Source of the DNA: Moraxella haemolytica
GTDB taxonomy: Bacteria; Pseudomonadota; Gammaproteobacteria; Pseudomonadales; Moraxellaceae
Direction of reading: 5' to 3'
DNA: 64,000 bases
Assembly (NCBI RefSeq): GCF_030177935.1
Contig: NZ_CP089974.1
Span: 248,001 to 312,000, forward strand
Shown here: one piece after another, positions 7,260 through 17,278 of the stretch
Position numbering within the stretch: position 1 is the first letter of the stretch
Layout: the number at the start of each line of letters is the position of its first letter
Made by a program: the position numbers and the translations under genes
The notes under the pieces: model-generated
Databases searched by the model: none
Told to the model about the DNA's origin: nothing
Seen by the model: the letters and a program-made list of their open reading frames with translations, nothing else

Positions 7260-8969
7260 TTACATACCACCCCAGTCATCGCCCTTGTATTTTAGAGTAT
7301 CAAAGGCAAGTTTGGTGCTTAAAAATATCTTGCCAGACAGATTGTTTAATAAGTCGCTGTCTTTTAGAATGTCCATGACAGGACCTTTAACTTCAGCAAA
7401 ATGCAGGCGTTTGCCTTGATTTTTGATTTCTTGATTAAAAGACAACAGCATCTCTTGTGCGGTTAAATCAATGTGATTAACCGCAGTCATGATAATGATG
7501 ACATTACGGCAGTCTGGGTGTGCGTAGTAGAGCTTACGCAGGGTATCGTGAATGGTAATGGCGTTGCCAAAATATAGGCTTTCATCAATGCGTACCATCA
7601 GTAAATCATCAAAAGTAGTGGCCTTGTGCCGAGCAATGTCTCGAAAATGACCACTATCGCCAATTTGCCCAATGATGGCGATATTCACACGATGCGAGCG
7701 ATAAATCATCAAAATAAAGCTCATCAAAAGACCGGCAATCAGCCCAATGTTCAACCCAAAGATAATCGCTGTAAAAAAACACAACACAAAGCAAATAGCG
7801 TCTGCCTTGCCGTGTTTTAGGGCGGATTTTAGGGTGCTGATATCCACCATGGAGATGACGGAGCTTACGATGATGGCAGAGAGAACCGCATAAGGCAAGC
7901 CTGTAAGGTATTGCCCAACAAATACCAAAATCATCAAAATGCCAATCGCACACACCACTGATGCAAAAGGTGTTTTTGCCCCCAGTCCTATATTTAAGCT
8001 GGTTCGAGAGATACCGCCTGCCACTGTAAAGCCACCCGATAGACTGCTGGCAATATTGGCAAAGCCAAGCCCTAGTAGCTCTTTATTGTTATCAAAGGGT
8101 TGTTCATGAATGCGGGCGTAGTTGCTAGCAACTGCTGAACTTGAGATGAAAGCCACCAATGCGATGAGCAGTGCTGACGGCAAAAGGTCAATCAAGACGC
8201 TAAAAGATAAGATGGGAACACTCAGCTTTGGTAATCCTGTGGGCAGCGGCTCAAGCAGTCGTAAATCTAAGGCTTGCCAGTTGAACTGATTTGCCAAGAT
8301 GATGGACAGTATGGTGATGACAAAGACCGTCATTCGTTTGGCGAAATCTGCTTTGGACTTGGGTAGCCATGCCCATAGTATGCTAACATAGCGGTTTGCT
8401 AGCAAGATGATGAGCGTGCCAATGCCAAGTAATACGGTGCTTGATTTGAAGTGAAAATCACTTCCTTGTAGGTTGCCAATGATGTCAATAAGGCTACCAC
8501 CGATGATGGGCAATCCTGTGATGTTTTTTATTTGGCTAATGACAATCAAGACTGCCGCCGCACTGACAAAGCCACTTGATACACCACGACTGACAAATTG
8601 CATGATCCAACCAATTCTAAACAAACTGGCAAAGCATAAAATCATACCAACCATCATCGCCAAAGTGATGGATAATGCCAGATATTCGGTTGTATTTGGG
8701 GTGTAGCCTGATAAGGCACTGGCGGTCATGATGGCGGTTACTGCCACCGGTCCGACCGCACTGACATTGCTTGAGCCGATATAGGCATAGACCAAAGTGG
8801 GGACGATGGAAGCGTATAACCCTATGATGGGCGGTAAGCCCGCTAAAGTAGCATAACCAAGACTTTGGGGAATGACAAGTACCGCCATCATTAAGCCTGC
8901 AATTAAGTCATTGTTGATGAGTTGTGGGCGTTGTTTTAGAGTATTAAACCAAGCAGGAATGATAAACAT
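7260..8969 (-). CDS. SulP-family anion transporter with STAS domain
   Basis: A 569-residue inner-membrane anion transporter. The N-terminal family signature is present (NDLIAGLMMAVLVIPQSLGYATLAG written in pieces: NDLIAGLMMA at 20-29, IPQSLGYA after it, then LPPIIGLYAS), followed by about 12 hydrophobic segments. The C-terminal STAS domain (about 440-560) has VRIDESLYFGNA and NVIIIMTAVNHID. Bacterial SulP proteins carry sulfate, bicarbonate or dicarboxylates; the substrate here is not determined. The ATG lies only 3 nt after the T run of a terminator hairpin and has no visible ribosome-binding site, so expression may be controlled at this leader. Confidence 0.92.
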   Translation of the reverse strand: MFIIPAWFNTLKQRPQLINNDLIAGLMMAVLVIPQSLGYATLAGLPPIIGLYASIVPTLVYAYIGSSNVSAVGPVAVTAIMTASALSGYTPNTTEYLALSITLAMMVGMILCFASLFRIGWIMQFVSRGVSSGFVSAAAVLIVISQIKNITGLPIIGGSLIDIIGNLQGSDFHFKSSTVLLGIGTLIILLANRYVSILWAWLPKSKADFAKRMTVFVITILSIILANQFNWQALDLRLLEPLPTGLPKLSVPILSFSVLIDLLPSALLIALVAFISSSAVASNYARIHEQPFDNNKELLGLGFANIASSLSGGFTVAGGISRTSLNIGLGAKTPFASVVCAIGILMILVFVGQYLTGLPYAVLSAIIVSSVISMVDISTLKSALKHGKADAICFVLCFFTAIIFGLNIGLIAGLLMSFILMIYRSHRVNIAIIGQIGDSGHFRDIARHKATTFDDLLMVRIDESLYFGNAITIHDTLRKLYYAHPDCRNVIIIMTAVNHIDLTAQEMLLSFNQEIKNQGKRLHFAEVKGPVMDILKDSDLLNNLSGKIFLSTKLAFDTLKYKGDDWGGM

Positions 8970-8972
8970 GAC

Positions 8973-9006
8973 AAAAAAATAAGCCGTAAAAAATGCGACT
9001 TATTTT
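8973..9006 (-). terminator. Terminator hairpin immediately before the SulP start codon
   Basis: On the minus strand AAAATAAGTCG pairs with CGGCTTATTTT (11 bp, one G-U) around a 9-nt loop, followed by T7, then GTC and the SulP ATG. It ends the small lipoprotein transcript. A consensus -35 TTGACA at 9025-9030 suggests a SulP promoter whose transcript would start in or near the hairpin. Confidence 0.8.
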
Positions 9007-9058
9007 GGGGGATTTTTATGCACTTGTCAAAATTTTATTGTTTTATATGGTTTTTGTG

Positions 9059-9454
9059 TTATTTTTCGCCATAGATTTTGATGTTTTGGGCAAAAGCACA
9101 ATTTTTTTGACGAGCAGCGATGAGCATTGCATCATGTTCACCATAAAGCCGAGCAAGAGTATTGGTGCGTGCAGTGCGAGCTGATGAACCAGAGCCTACG
9201 CCAAAACTGATGGTTGGATAAATACCACTATGACCGCCAGTAATACCGATACCGATTCCTGTTGATGATAATGAAATCTGCTGATTTTGGGTTTTTTCAG
9301 CAAGTATGCTAACACGAGCCACTTCACTTTGTAGGTAATGACAATCATGGGTAGTGTAGTTATTTGGGCTGATATATTGGGGTACAATGTTGGTGGTGGC
9401 ACAGCCTGTCAAAGTTACGGCGAGTATTGTTAGAGTAATGCTTATTTTTCTCAT
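9059..9454 (-). CDS. Small lipoprotein of unknown function
   Basis: A 131-residue predicted lipoprotein: MRKISITLTILAVTLTGC gives a lipobox LTGC with Cys18 as the first mature residue. The mature domain has a Ser/Gly-rich middle (GIGIGITGGHSG) and a conserved-looking tail LYGEHDAMLIAARQKNC. It probably sits in the inner leaflet of the outer membrane. I do not recognise a named family. It is followed by a terminator directly in front of the SulP gene, so the two are probably separate transcription units. Confidence 0.82.
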   Translation of the reverse strand: MRKISITLTILAVTLTGCATTNIVPQYISPNNYTTHDCHYLQSEVARVSILAEKTQNQQISLSSTGIGIGITGGHSGIYPTISFGVGSGSSARTARTNTLARLYGEHDAMLIAARQKNCAFAQNIKIYGEK

Positions 9455-9583
9455 GGTTGGTATTTTATATTTGTGGTTGGTTTTGATTACTCAAAAGGCG
9501 ATAAGTGTTATTTGCTGAGTTGGCGGTAGTGACATCTATTTGGTTTAGATGGTTGGTTATTTACAGGTTAATATCCATTCAAG

Positions 9584-9910
9584 TTAATGTAGATGTTGTC
9601 CTGCACAGTTGGGGCTATTGGGGGCTCGACCTAATGCTGCCCATTCATCTGGTGTATAGGCGTGAATGGCGAGTGCGTGAATGCTACCGCCATTTGCCAT
9701 CAAAAGTGGTTGAACTGCCAAATACACCATCTGATGTCTTGCCACCAAGCGTTTGTCAATAAAACCTTGACTGACTACCACTAGCTTAAAATGGCTTTCT
9801 TTGCCCTCAAAATAACCTGCGTGTTTGTGGCTTTCGTTCTCAAGCGACAGATGGGTGGGTAGTAGGGTTTGCATGGCTTGGATGATGGCATCTTGGGTGG
9901 GTGTGTTCAT
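9584..9910 (-). CDS. bolA: BolA-family protein
   Basis: A 108-residue BolA-like protein with the family core ENESHKHAGYFEGKESHFKLVVVS and the invariant histidine in IHALAIHAYTPDEW. The start at 9910 (MNTPTQDAI) is preferred over an in-frame one 8 codons upstream. BolA proteins bind monothiol glutaredoxins with a [2Fe-2S] cluster and affect cell shape and stress responses. The conserved His and the loop containing SHKHAGY match the BolA branch rather than the shorter IbaG branch. It is a single gene, with convergent or divergent neighbours. Confidence 0.9.
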   Translation of the reverse strand: MNTPTQDAIIQAMQTLLPTHLSLENESHKHAGYFEGKESHFKLVVVSQGFIDKRLVARHQMVYLAVQPLLMANGGSIHALAIHAYTPDEWAALGRAPNSPNCAGQHLH

Positions 9911-10059
9911 TATAACTCTTACTGATCGCAACAAAAGACGGTGGATAAAAGACAGTAGGTGCGTTTTTATGTCAATTCAATTATAATAAAAGCCAATCAA
10001 AATACAAGTACCAGCTACAAAAAAGCACAAAACTTCTCATGATTTTTAAAGGTAATCCC

Positions 10060-10233
10060 ATGACAGATATGATTGATATTCCGCCACCGCCAGAGCCACC
10101 AGAAGATGATGAATGTTGCAACAGTGGTTGTGAGGAGATGTGTGTGTTTGAGATTTATCGTCGTGAAAAGTTGGAGTACGATGCCAAATACGATATGCTA
10201 ACACGCACCACAAATGACAATCGCCATGACTAA
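10060..10233 (+). CDS. Oxidoreductase-like small Cys-rich protein
   Basis: A 57-residue protein with a proline-rich start (IPPPPEPPEDDE) and a cysteine cluster CCNSGC...C followed by VFEIYRREKLEYDAKY. This matches, by recollection, the short oxidoreductase-like domain family (PF09791). The start at 10060 is chosen because AAAGG lies about 7 nt upstream; an ATG at 10039 has no such site. Its end overlaps the start of the YhiN-like flavoprotein gene by 8 bp, suggesting translational coupling and perhaps joint function. The biochemical role is unknown. Confidence 0.82.
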   Translation: MTDMIDIPPPPEPPEDDECCNSGCEEMCVFEIYRREKLEYDAKYDMLTRTTNDNRHD

Positions 10234-11461
10234 GTTGGCTGATGAATATATAGATGTTGTCGTCATCGGAGCAGGGGCATCAGGATTGTTTTGTGCATTT
10301 CAGACTGCACTTTATGGTAAGCGAGTGCTGGTACTAGACCATGCCAATAAAGCAGGTAAAAAGATTCTCATGTCGGGCGGTGGGCGATGCAACTTCATCA
10401 ATCGTCATGTGTCTGCTAATGAATTTATCGGTCAAAATCGCCACTTTGTCAAATCTGCCCTTAGTCGTTATACGAGTGATGATTTTATTAAATTGGTGGA
10501 AAAACATGGCATCACCTACCACGAAAAGGCACGAGGCGAGCTGTTTTGTGATAATTCGTCTAAAGATATTTTAAATCTACTGCTTAATGAATGTAGCACG
10601 GCAGGCGTGGAGATTCGCTTAAACACAGCAATACAAAACATTAAAAAAGACACTGATTGTGATGACTTTCATCTGAGCGTATCGACAAAAGCTGGTAAAT
10701 CTTATGAGATTGGTTGCCGTTCGTTGGTGATTGCCACAGGAGGGTTGTCGATTCCAACTCTAGGGGCAAGTGGCTTTGGTTATCAAGTTGCCACGCAGTT
10801 TGGACATACGATTATGCCTACTCAGGCTTCACTTGTGCCATTTACCTTTACTGACCAGTTGGGTGAGTTGATGAAGACGCTAGCAGGACTTAGCCTTGAG
10901 GTTACTGCTTTTAATGATAAGGCGAGCTTTCAGTTACCCATGCTCTTTACTCATCGTGGGTTGTCAGGGCCTGCCATGCTACAGTTATCAAATTATTGGC
11001 AGTTGGGCGAGATGATTGGCATTGATTTGTTGCCATCTTGTGATGTATCGGAGTTGCTGATTACCGCCAAAAAGATGTGTCCAAAACAGCACATTCGTAC
11101 CGTGCTTGCACTACATTTTCCAAAAAAGCTGTTAATGGTACTACAAGCCATCTTTTGGGAGAAATTTTGCGATATTGAGCTGGCTAATATTAAAGATAAG
11201 GACTTAATTGATATTGCTAAACGCATCAACGCATGGCAGATTAAGCCTTCAGGCACAGAAGGCTATCGTGTGGCGGAGGTTACTCGTGGTGGTGTGAGTA
11301 CTGATGAGGTTAAGGGCAAGACAATGGAGAGCAAATTATGCAATAGGCTGTATTTTATTGGTGAAGTACTTGATGTAACAGGGCATTTGGGTGGTTTTAA
11401 CTTCGCATGGGCTTGGGCGAGTGCTTATGTGTGTAGTGAGGCGATAGGAGTGGATTGGTGA
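10226..11461 (+). CDS. YhiN/HI0933-family flavoprotein
   Basis: A 411-residue NAD(P)/FAD-dependent oxidoreductase of the HI0933/YhiN (BaiN-like) family. The N-terminal dinucleotide fold VVVIGAGASGLFCAF is followed by KKILMSGGGRCNF, and the C-terminal FAD motif is GEVLDVTGHLGGFNFAWAWASAY. The start at 10226 (MTKLADEYIDVVV) gives an 8-bp overlap with the preceding small gene; an ATG four codons earlier is possible. Members are thought to reduce unsaturated or quinone-like substrates in the cytoplasm, but the substrate here is unknown. Confidence 0.93.
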   Translation: MTKLADEYIDVVVIGAGASGLFCAFQTALYGKRVLVLDHANKAGKKILMSGGGRCNFINRHVSANEFIGQNRHFVKSALSRYTSDDFIKLVEKHGITYHEKARGELFCDNSSKDILNLLLNECSTAGVEIRLNTAIQNIKKDTDCDDFHLSVSTKAGKSYEIGCRSLVIATGGLSIPTLGASGFGYQVATQFGHTIMPTQASLVPFTFTDQLGELMKTLAGLSLEVTAFNDKASFQLPMLFTHRGLSGPAMLQLSNYWQLGEMIGIDLLPSCDVSELLITAKKMCPKQHIRTVLALHFPKKLLMVLQAIFWEKFCDIELANIKDKDLIDIAKRINAWQIKPSGTEGYRVAEVTRGGVSTDEVKGKTMESKLCNRLYFIGEVLDVTGHLGGFNFAWAWASAYVCSEAIGVDW

Positions 11462-11524
11462 TGGTTACTAAGACCAAAAAGTAAATAACCACTGCAGATT
11501 TTATTGCCTAAGAAGTGCGTTTTT

Positions 11525-12286
11525 TTATTGCGTTGTTATGAGTGTTACTAAGTCGTTGACCGCCATACTTCCTGTCATATGGGGTGTGTCGGTGTGGTTT
11601 AAGGTGGTAAGCCTATCAAGAAAATCAGATTTTTGAATCAAATATGCCCCAAGGCTGATTAGATGGGGGTTTTCAAGTTGGCAATCAATCAGTTTAACAT
11701 CTGCTTGTTTTGCCAATATCGTCATTGCCCAAAAAGCAATCTTGGAGGCATCGGTGCGAGTATGAAACATACTCTCGCCACAGAATATTGCCCCAAACTG
11801 CAAGCCATACAGTCCGCCAATCAGCTCACTGTCTTTTGGTACACCTTCCCAAATCTCTACGCTGATTGCCACACCAAGTTCATGTAAGCGTGCATAGGCA
11901 TCTAGCATCTCATCGTTTATCCAAGTGTCGTTAGTATAGCTTCTTGGAGCTGCACAGGCACGCATAACTTGCCTAAAAGCAAGGTTGGTGCTGATTTGCC
12001 AAGCATTCTTTTTGGCGGTGCGAATGAGTGATTTTGTTGGGTAGAATTCATCTGGGTATAGCACACAGCGAGTGGGCGGACACCACCAACAAATAGGGTC
12101 GCCATCTGAATACCAAGGAAATACCCCTGTGCGGTAGGCATTGAGCAGGGTGGCGGTGGATAAGTCTGCCCCTGCACCCACAAAACCATTTTCATCAGCC
12201 ATATCTACCACGCTATTAAAATCAAAGGCAGAGCGATCAGCAATGGCGTGTAAGTCAGTAAGGCTTGGGAGGTGCATGGAGGTCAT
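11525..12286 (-). CDS. aat: Leucyl/phenylalanyl-tRNA-protein transferase
   Basis: A 253-residue Aat protein, slightly longer than the usual 230-240. Family motifs are AYRTGVFPWYS, ICWWCPPTRCVL and GGLYGLQFGAIFCGESMFH, the last being the core of the aminoacyl-tRNA-binding active site. It adds Leu or Phe to N-terminal Arg or Lys of proteins, marking them for ClpAP degradation by the N-end rule. Two ATGs three codons apart (MTSMHLP) could serve as starts. It faces trxB on the same strand, separated by the trxB terminator. Confidence 0.97.
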   Translation of the reverse strand: MTSMHLPSLTDLHAIADRSAFDFNSVVDMADENGFVGAGADLSTATLLNAYRTGVFPWYSDGDPICWWCPPTRCVLYPDEFYPTKSLIRTAKKNAWQISTNLAFRQVMRACAAPRSYTNDTWINDEMLDAYARLHELGVAISVEIWEGVPKDSELIGGLYGLQFGAIFCGESMFHTRTDASKIAFWAMTILAKQADVKLIDCQLENPHLISLGAYLIQKSDFLDRLTTLNHTDTPHMTGSMAVNDLVTLITTQ

Positions 12287-12358
12287 TGTTGGGTTGGTTT
12301 GACTGGCGATATTAAGACTTTAAAATAATAACACAAAATTGGTGTGCTTAGAATCACT

Positions 12359-12387
12359 AAAAAGGCGAGTTAAAAACACGCCTTTTT
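12359..12387 (-). terminator. Intrinsic terminator of trxB
   Basis: AAAAAGGCG and CGCCTTTTT form a 9-bp stem with an 11-nt loop. A and T runs on both sides allow bidirectional use. It lies 33 bp beyond the trxB stop. Confidence 0.85.
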
Positions 12388-12419
12388 TGGTTATTTGTTA
12401 GTGATTAAGATGTCGGTAA

Positions 12420-13466
<1,047 letters not shown>

Positions 13467-13569
13467 TCATGAAATTTGCTGATTTATTGGCAAAAATGAG
13501 CAAATGATACATTAGAACCTGCGTTGTTGGGGGTGTTGTGAGTGCTTTTGTAAAATGGTGTGAAATATT

Positions 13570-13599
13570 TTGCGATATCAAGCAGTTATCCTATATAAT
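13570..13599 (+). promoter_or_regulatory. Probable ftsK promoter
   Basis: TTGCGA (13570-13575), an 18-bp spacer and TATAAT (13594-13599), about 34 bp upstream of the ftsK ATG. The -10 is a perfect match to consensus. Confidence 0.6.
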
Positions 13600-13632
13600 A
13601 TCTGGTTTATTCATCTATCATCATTTTTTGCC

Positions 13633-16392
13633 ATGAAAATAAATCAGCTGTTACAAAATGAGTCCATCAATCAACTCTTAGGTAGGTTGCCTTTGGTACA
13701 GCGTCTGCTGTTTAGTGTGGTTGGTATGGCAATCTTGGCATTTTTGTTCATCTCTTTGTTGTCTTACAACCCAACCGATCCTGCATGGTCGCATATGGGT
13801 AGTAGCCAAGAGGTTAGCAATGTGGGCGGTCGTTTGGGGGCCTGGCTTTCTGATATTTTATTGTCATTTTTTGGTTTTGGGGCGTGGTTTTTATTGCTTG
13901 TGCCAGCTTATGAACTTGCCAAGCTGTGGTGGGGTCGTAATTCTGTTGTATGGGTTTTGCGTGTATTGGCTTATGCGTTTTTGTTGGCGTGTATCAGTGG
14001 TATTGCCGCACAGCTAGGTGCATGGTGGCAAGACAAGGCGGCAGACTTTGGTGGTGTTTTAGGGTATGAGTTCATGGCATCGCTGTCAAGTGTGCTAGGC
14101 GTGCCAGTATCGGTGGGCTTTTTGGTGTTGATGGCATTGCTTGTGGCAACTTTAACCTTTGATATTCATTGGTTGTCTTTGTGGCGACAATTTCGCAATA
14201 CCCCAAGTAATGATGACATGACAGATGAATCATCGCCACAGACAGACGAGGGTTGGGGTGATGATGAACTGATTATTAGTCAAGTAAAACCAAAAGTACC
14301 AGCCTATCAACCACATAATCACGAGGGGGCACTTGAGAGCTTCTTGGTAAATTCTGGGCTGCGTGATGAGCTACTGGCAAAAAAACAAGCCGAAGAGGAA
14401 GCGAAAAAACAAGAAGAAGCTAAAAAACAAGAAGAGATTCAAAAGCAGGCAGAGGCTCAAAAACAAGCCGAGTTTGCTGTACAAGACTATGGTAGTATCG
14501 ATGGTATTGAGCAAACTCAAGATGAACAAGATGATGTTTTTGTTCAGGATGTGCAGATAGATTCTCAAGCTGGTGATGCGATGGATTCTCCATCTGATCC
14601 ATTAGAGTATCAGCCTTATAATGATACAATCCATCAAGCCGATGATCAGCTTGACCGGCAAGACATTTATAGAAATAATGCTGATGCTGATGCTGTGGCA
14701 ACAATTGAGCATATTGATTACAATGCTATTGGTGTCATAGAGCGGTCAGATGAACCCACCGCTTTTGGCGGAGTGGACATGGCTTCTTTGACCAGTTTAC
14801 ATGACACCCCTGATGACAAAGATGAATCAGAACCTGCCAAACCGTTGGTGAATAAAATGGCAGGCGTGGCGTCAGGTACGGTACGACCGAAGTCGCACGC
14901 CATGAGCGAGCTTGAATATCGCATGAGCCTAAGTCCTGTGCCATCTCTTGATATCTTGGATCCAAGATCTCAAAAAATCATCACCTATACGCAAGAAGAG
15001 TTGCAACAGCTTTCTGAGTTGCTAGAGATTAAAATGCAGGAATTTAATATTAAAGCCAGCGTTGTCTCGGCGATGGTTGGTCCTGTAGTAACTCGCTTTG
15101 AGGTGGATTTGGCACCAGGGGTTAAGGCAAGTCGTGTGATTAAAATTTCGCAGGATTTGGCACGCTCCATGCGAATGACTTCTTTGCGTGTGATTCCTGT
15201 GATTGCAGGCAAATCATACATCGGCATTGAAGTGCCAAATCGCAAACGCCAAATCGTTGGTTTGATTGAGTTGTTAGATACCAAAGAGTATCAAGATCCA
15301 GAAGCAGGCATTAGTATCGCCATTGGTGCAAGCATTAGCGGAAAACCGATTATTGCGGATCTTGCCAAAGCACCGCATATGCTGGTTGCTGGTACGACAG
15401 GCTCTGGTAAATCGGTACTGGTGAACTCATTTTTGATGTCCATGTTATTAAAATATACGCCAGATGAGTTAAAACTGGTGCTGATCGACCCAAAACAGCT
15501 TGAGCTTGCCAACTATGCTGACATTCCGCATCTGCTTACGCCTGTGATTACCGATATGACAGAGGCAACCGCTGCATTGAACTGGTGTGTTACTGAGATG
15601 GAGCATCGCTATCGACTGATGAGTAAGTTGCGTGTGCGTAATATTGCTGCTTTTAACCAAAAAATCATCGAAGCTGAAAGACTGGGCGAGCCTATCTTAG
15701 ATCCATTATGGAGTGCGTCCGAGCATATAAGTGGTACTGTGCCACGCCAAAAGCCGCTACCAAAAATTGTCGTTGTGGCAGATGAATTTGCTGATATGAT
15801 CATGCAGTTAGGCAAAACTGCTGAAGAGCCGATTGTTCGCCTTGCCCAAAAATCTCGAGCTGCAGGCATTCATCTGATTTTGGCGACACAGCGACCTGTG
15901 GCGACGGTTGTTACCGGTCTTATCAAGTCCAACATTCCTGTGCGTGTTGCTTTGCGTGTCAACTCGGCAACAGACAGTCGCATCATCATCGAGGAGTCTG
16001 GTGCTGAGAATATGCTTGGACATGGTGATATGATGTTTTTAGCACCTGGTGCGATTGAGACAGAGCGTGTACACGGAGCGTATGTTAAAGACGATGAGGT
16101 CAATCGTGTTACTGATGCTTGGCGTGAGCGAGGTGTGCCAGATTATATTGACCTTAGCCAAAGTTATACTTTTGAAGGTGAAGGGTCTGGCGATAGTGGC
16201 AGCGGCATTGATGATGAGTATTTTGATTTGGCGGTGGCACACATTTTGGATACTCGCAAGGTTTCTATCTCTGCATTACAGCGTAAATTTAGCATCGGCT
16301 ATAACCGTGCTGCTCGCATCGTGGATATGATGGAGGAGCGAGGTGTGGTAAGTGCTGCTGATAATACCGGCAAACGCCAAATTCTCATGTAG
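13633..16392 (+). CDS. ftsK: DNA translocase FtsK
   Basis: A 919-residue septal DNA translocase. About four to five hydrophobic segments occupy residues 20-180, anchoring it at the division site. Next comes a low-complexity acidic linker (about 190-440) with a Lys/Gln/Glu-rich run (AEEEAKKQEEAKKQEE) likely to be helical. The RecA-like motor follows, with Walker A AGTTGSGKS at 586-594 and Walker B KIVVVADEFADM. The C-terminal winged-helix gamma domain (RKFSIGYNRAARIVDMMEERGVVS in two parts) recognises polar KOPS sites. FtsK links chromosome segregation at dif to division. The start at 13633 is preferred; a TTG 21 codons upstream falls in the promoter. Confidence 0.97.
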   Translation: MKINQLLQNESINQLLGRLPLVQRLLFSVVGMAILAFLFISLLSYNPTDPAWSHMGSSQEVSNVGGRLGAWLSDILLSFFGFGAWFLLLVPAYELAKLWWGRNSVVWVLRVLAYAFLLACISGIAAQLGAWWQDKAADFGGVLGYEFMASLSSVLGVPVSVGFLVLMALLVATLTFDIHWLSLWRQFRNTPSNDDMTDESSPQTDEGWGDDELIISQVKPKVPAYQPHNHEGALESFLVNSGLRDELLAKKQAEEEAKKQEEAKKQEEIQKQAEAQKQAEFAVQDYGSIDGIEQTQDEQDDVFVQDVQIDSQAGDAMDSPSDPLEYQPYNDTIHQADDQLDRQDIYRNNADADAVATIEHIDYNAIGVIERSDEPTAFGGVDMASLTSLHDTPDDKDESEPAKPLVNKMAGVASGTVRPKSHAMSELEYRMSLSPVPSLDILDPRSQKIITYTQEELQQLSELLEIKMQEFNIKASVVSAMVGPVVTRFEVDLAPGVKASRVIKISQDLARSMRMTSLRVIPVIAGKSYIGIEVPNRKRQIVGLIELLDTKEYQDPEAGISIAIGASISGKPIIADLAKAPHMLVAGTTGSGKSVLVNSFLMSMLLKYTPDELKLVLIDPKQLELANYADIPHLLTPVITDMTEATAALNWCVTEMEHRYRLMSKLRVRNIAAFNQKIIEAERLGEPILDPLWSASEHISGTVPRQKPLPKIVVVADEFADMIMQLGKTAEEPIVRLAQKSRAAGIHLILATQRPVATVVTGLIKSNIPVRVALRVNSATDSRIIIEESGAENMLGHGDMMFLAPGAIETERVHGAYVKDDEVNRVTDAWRERGVPDYIDLSQSYTFEGEGSGDSGSGIDDEYFDLAVAHILDTRKVSISALQRKFSIGYNRAARIVDMMEERGVVSAADNTGKRQILM

Positions 16393-16509
16393 TGCTATCT
16401 GTATGCACAAATGCAGTCCCATCGTAAATAAGTGTTGTGGTTGGCTGACCTTTGTGATTAAAAATTTTTTGGGCGGTCTTGATAAATAAAAGGTTGGTTT
16501 GGAGTAAGG

Positions 16510-17055
16510 ATGGATTTGCAAGGTTATTTACCGCTCATTGTGGTGCTTGGTGTGGCTGGGTTTTTACTTGGCAATATATTTGCCTTAAAGCCGAAGGCAG
16601 GAGAGGTGCGAGTGGCGGATTTTCGTCTGCTAGCAAGAACATATGGCTTTAACCCTAAATTGATTCCTAGACCAGATTGGCTGCCCACCAGAGTACAACA
16701 ACACAGTCATCATGCTCCAAAAAATGATTTGGTGGTCAGTTATGGTGTTGTTTGTGATGAGTGGCGATTGTCTTTTGTGCGACTGATTGTCAAAGATGGT
16801 AAGTGGTGCGTGGTGGATGCTGACAAGGGGATTCTTTATGATAAAGCCGATGGCGTGACACTTCCAGTAGAGATAATGAGCCACGCTTTAGGACTACAGG
16901 TTAAAGCGAACAGTGTTGTGCTGTATTGGCAAGATGTTCATTATCAATCATCAAGAGGGGTACAAAAACTAGATAAAAAGCTAGCCCAAGCTGACTTACA
17001 AACACTCAAGCAAGCCCTGCTAGATTTTGGCAATCAACTCAATCAGCGTGCATGA
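16510..17055 (+). CDS. Single-pass membrane protein of unknown function
   Basis: A 181-residue protein with one N-terminal hydrophobic segment (YLPLIVVLGVAGFLLGNIF, about 6-24), so probably anchored in the inner membrane with a soluble domain. Recognisable pieces are VRVADFRLLARTYGFNPKLIPRPDWL and EWRLSFVRLIVKDGKWCVVD. By composition and position it looks like a conserved protein of this lineage, but I cannot name a family. AAGG lies just before the ATG. It sits between ftsK and topA on the same strand with gaps of 117 and 223 bp. Confidence 0.85.
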   Translation: MDLQGYLPLIVVLGVAGFLLGNIFALKPKAGEVRVADFRLLARTYGFNPKLIPRPDWLPTRVQQHSHHAPKNDLVVSYGVVCDEWRLSFVRLIVKDGKWCVVDADKGILYDKADGVTLPVEIMSHALGLQVKANSVVLYWQDVHYQSSRGVQKLDKKLAQADLQTLKQALLDFGNQLNQRA

Positions 17056-17278
17056 TAGATAAGATATCAAAACATAGATAATCAAAACCTAAAAGACCAA
17101 CAGCAATTAGGATAAGCGATACAAATTACGCTGCCATCTTGTCATGATGGGGAATTGTGTGTTATTTTATAAAAAACGATACTTGGGCATCGTGCCCACA
17201 GATAAACGCTTAATTTTAAACACATCATCAAGCCAAGACAGTTTGGTTTATTTTATAAAAAAGTTTAAAAGGTAACTC

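Noticed and set aside
14363-14568. Frames in the ftsK linker on both strands
   Set aside because: They are caused by the Lys/Gln/Glu-rich low-complexity linker of FtsK; the real frame continues to the motor domain.
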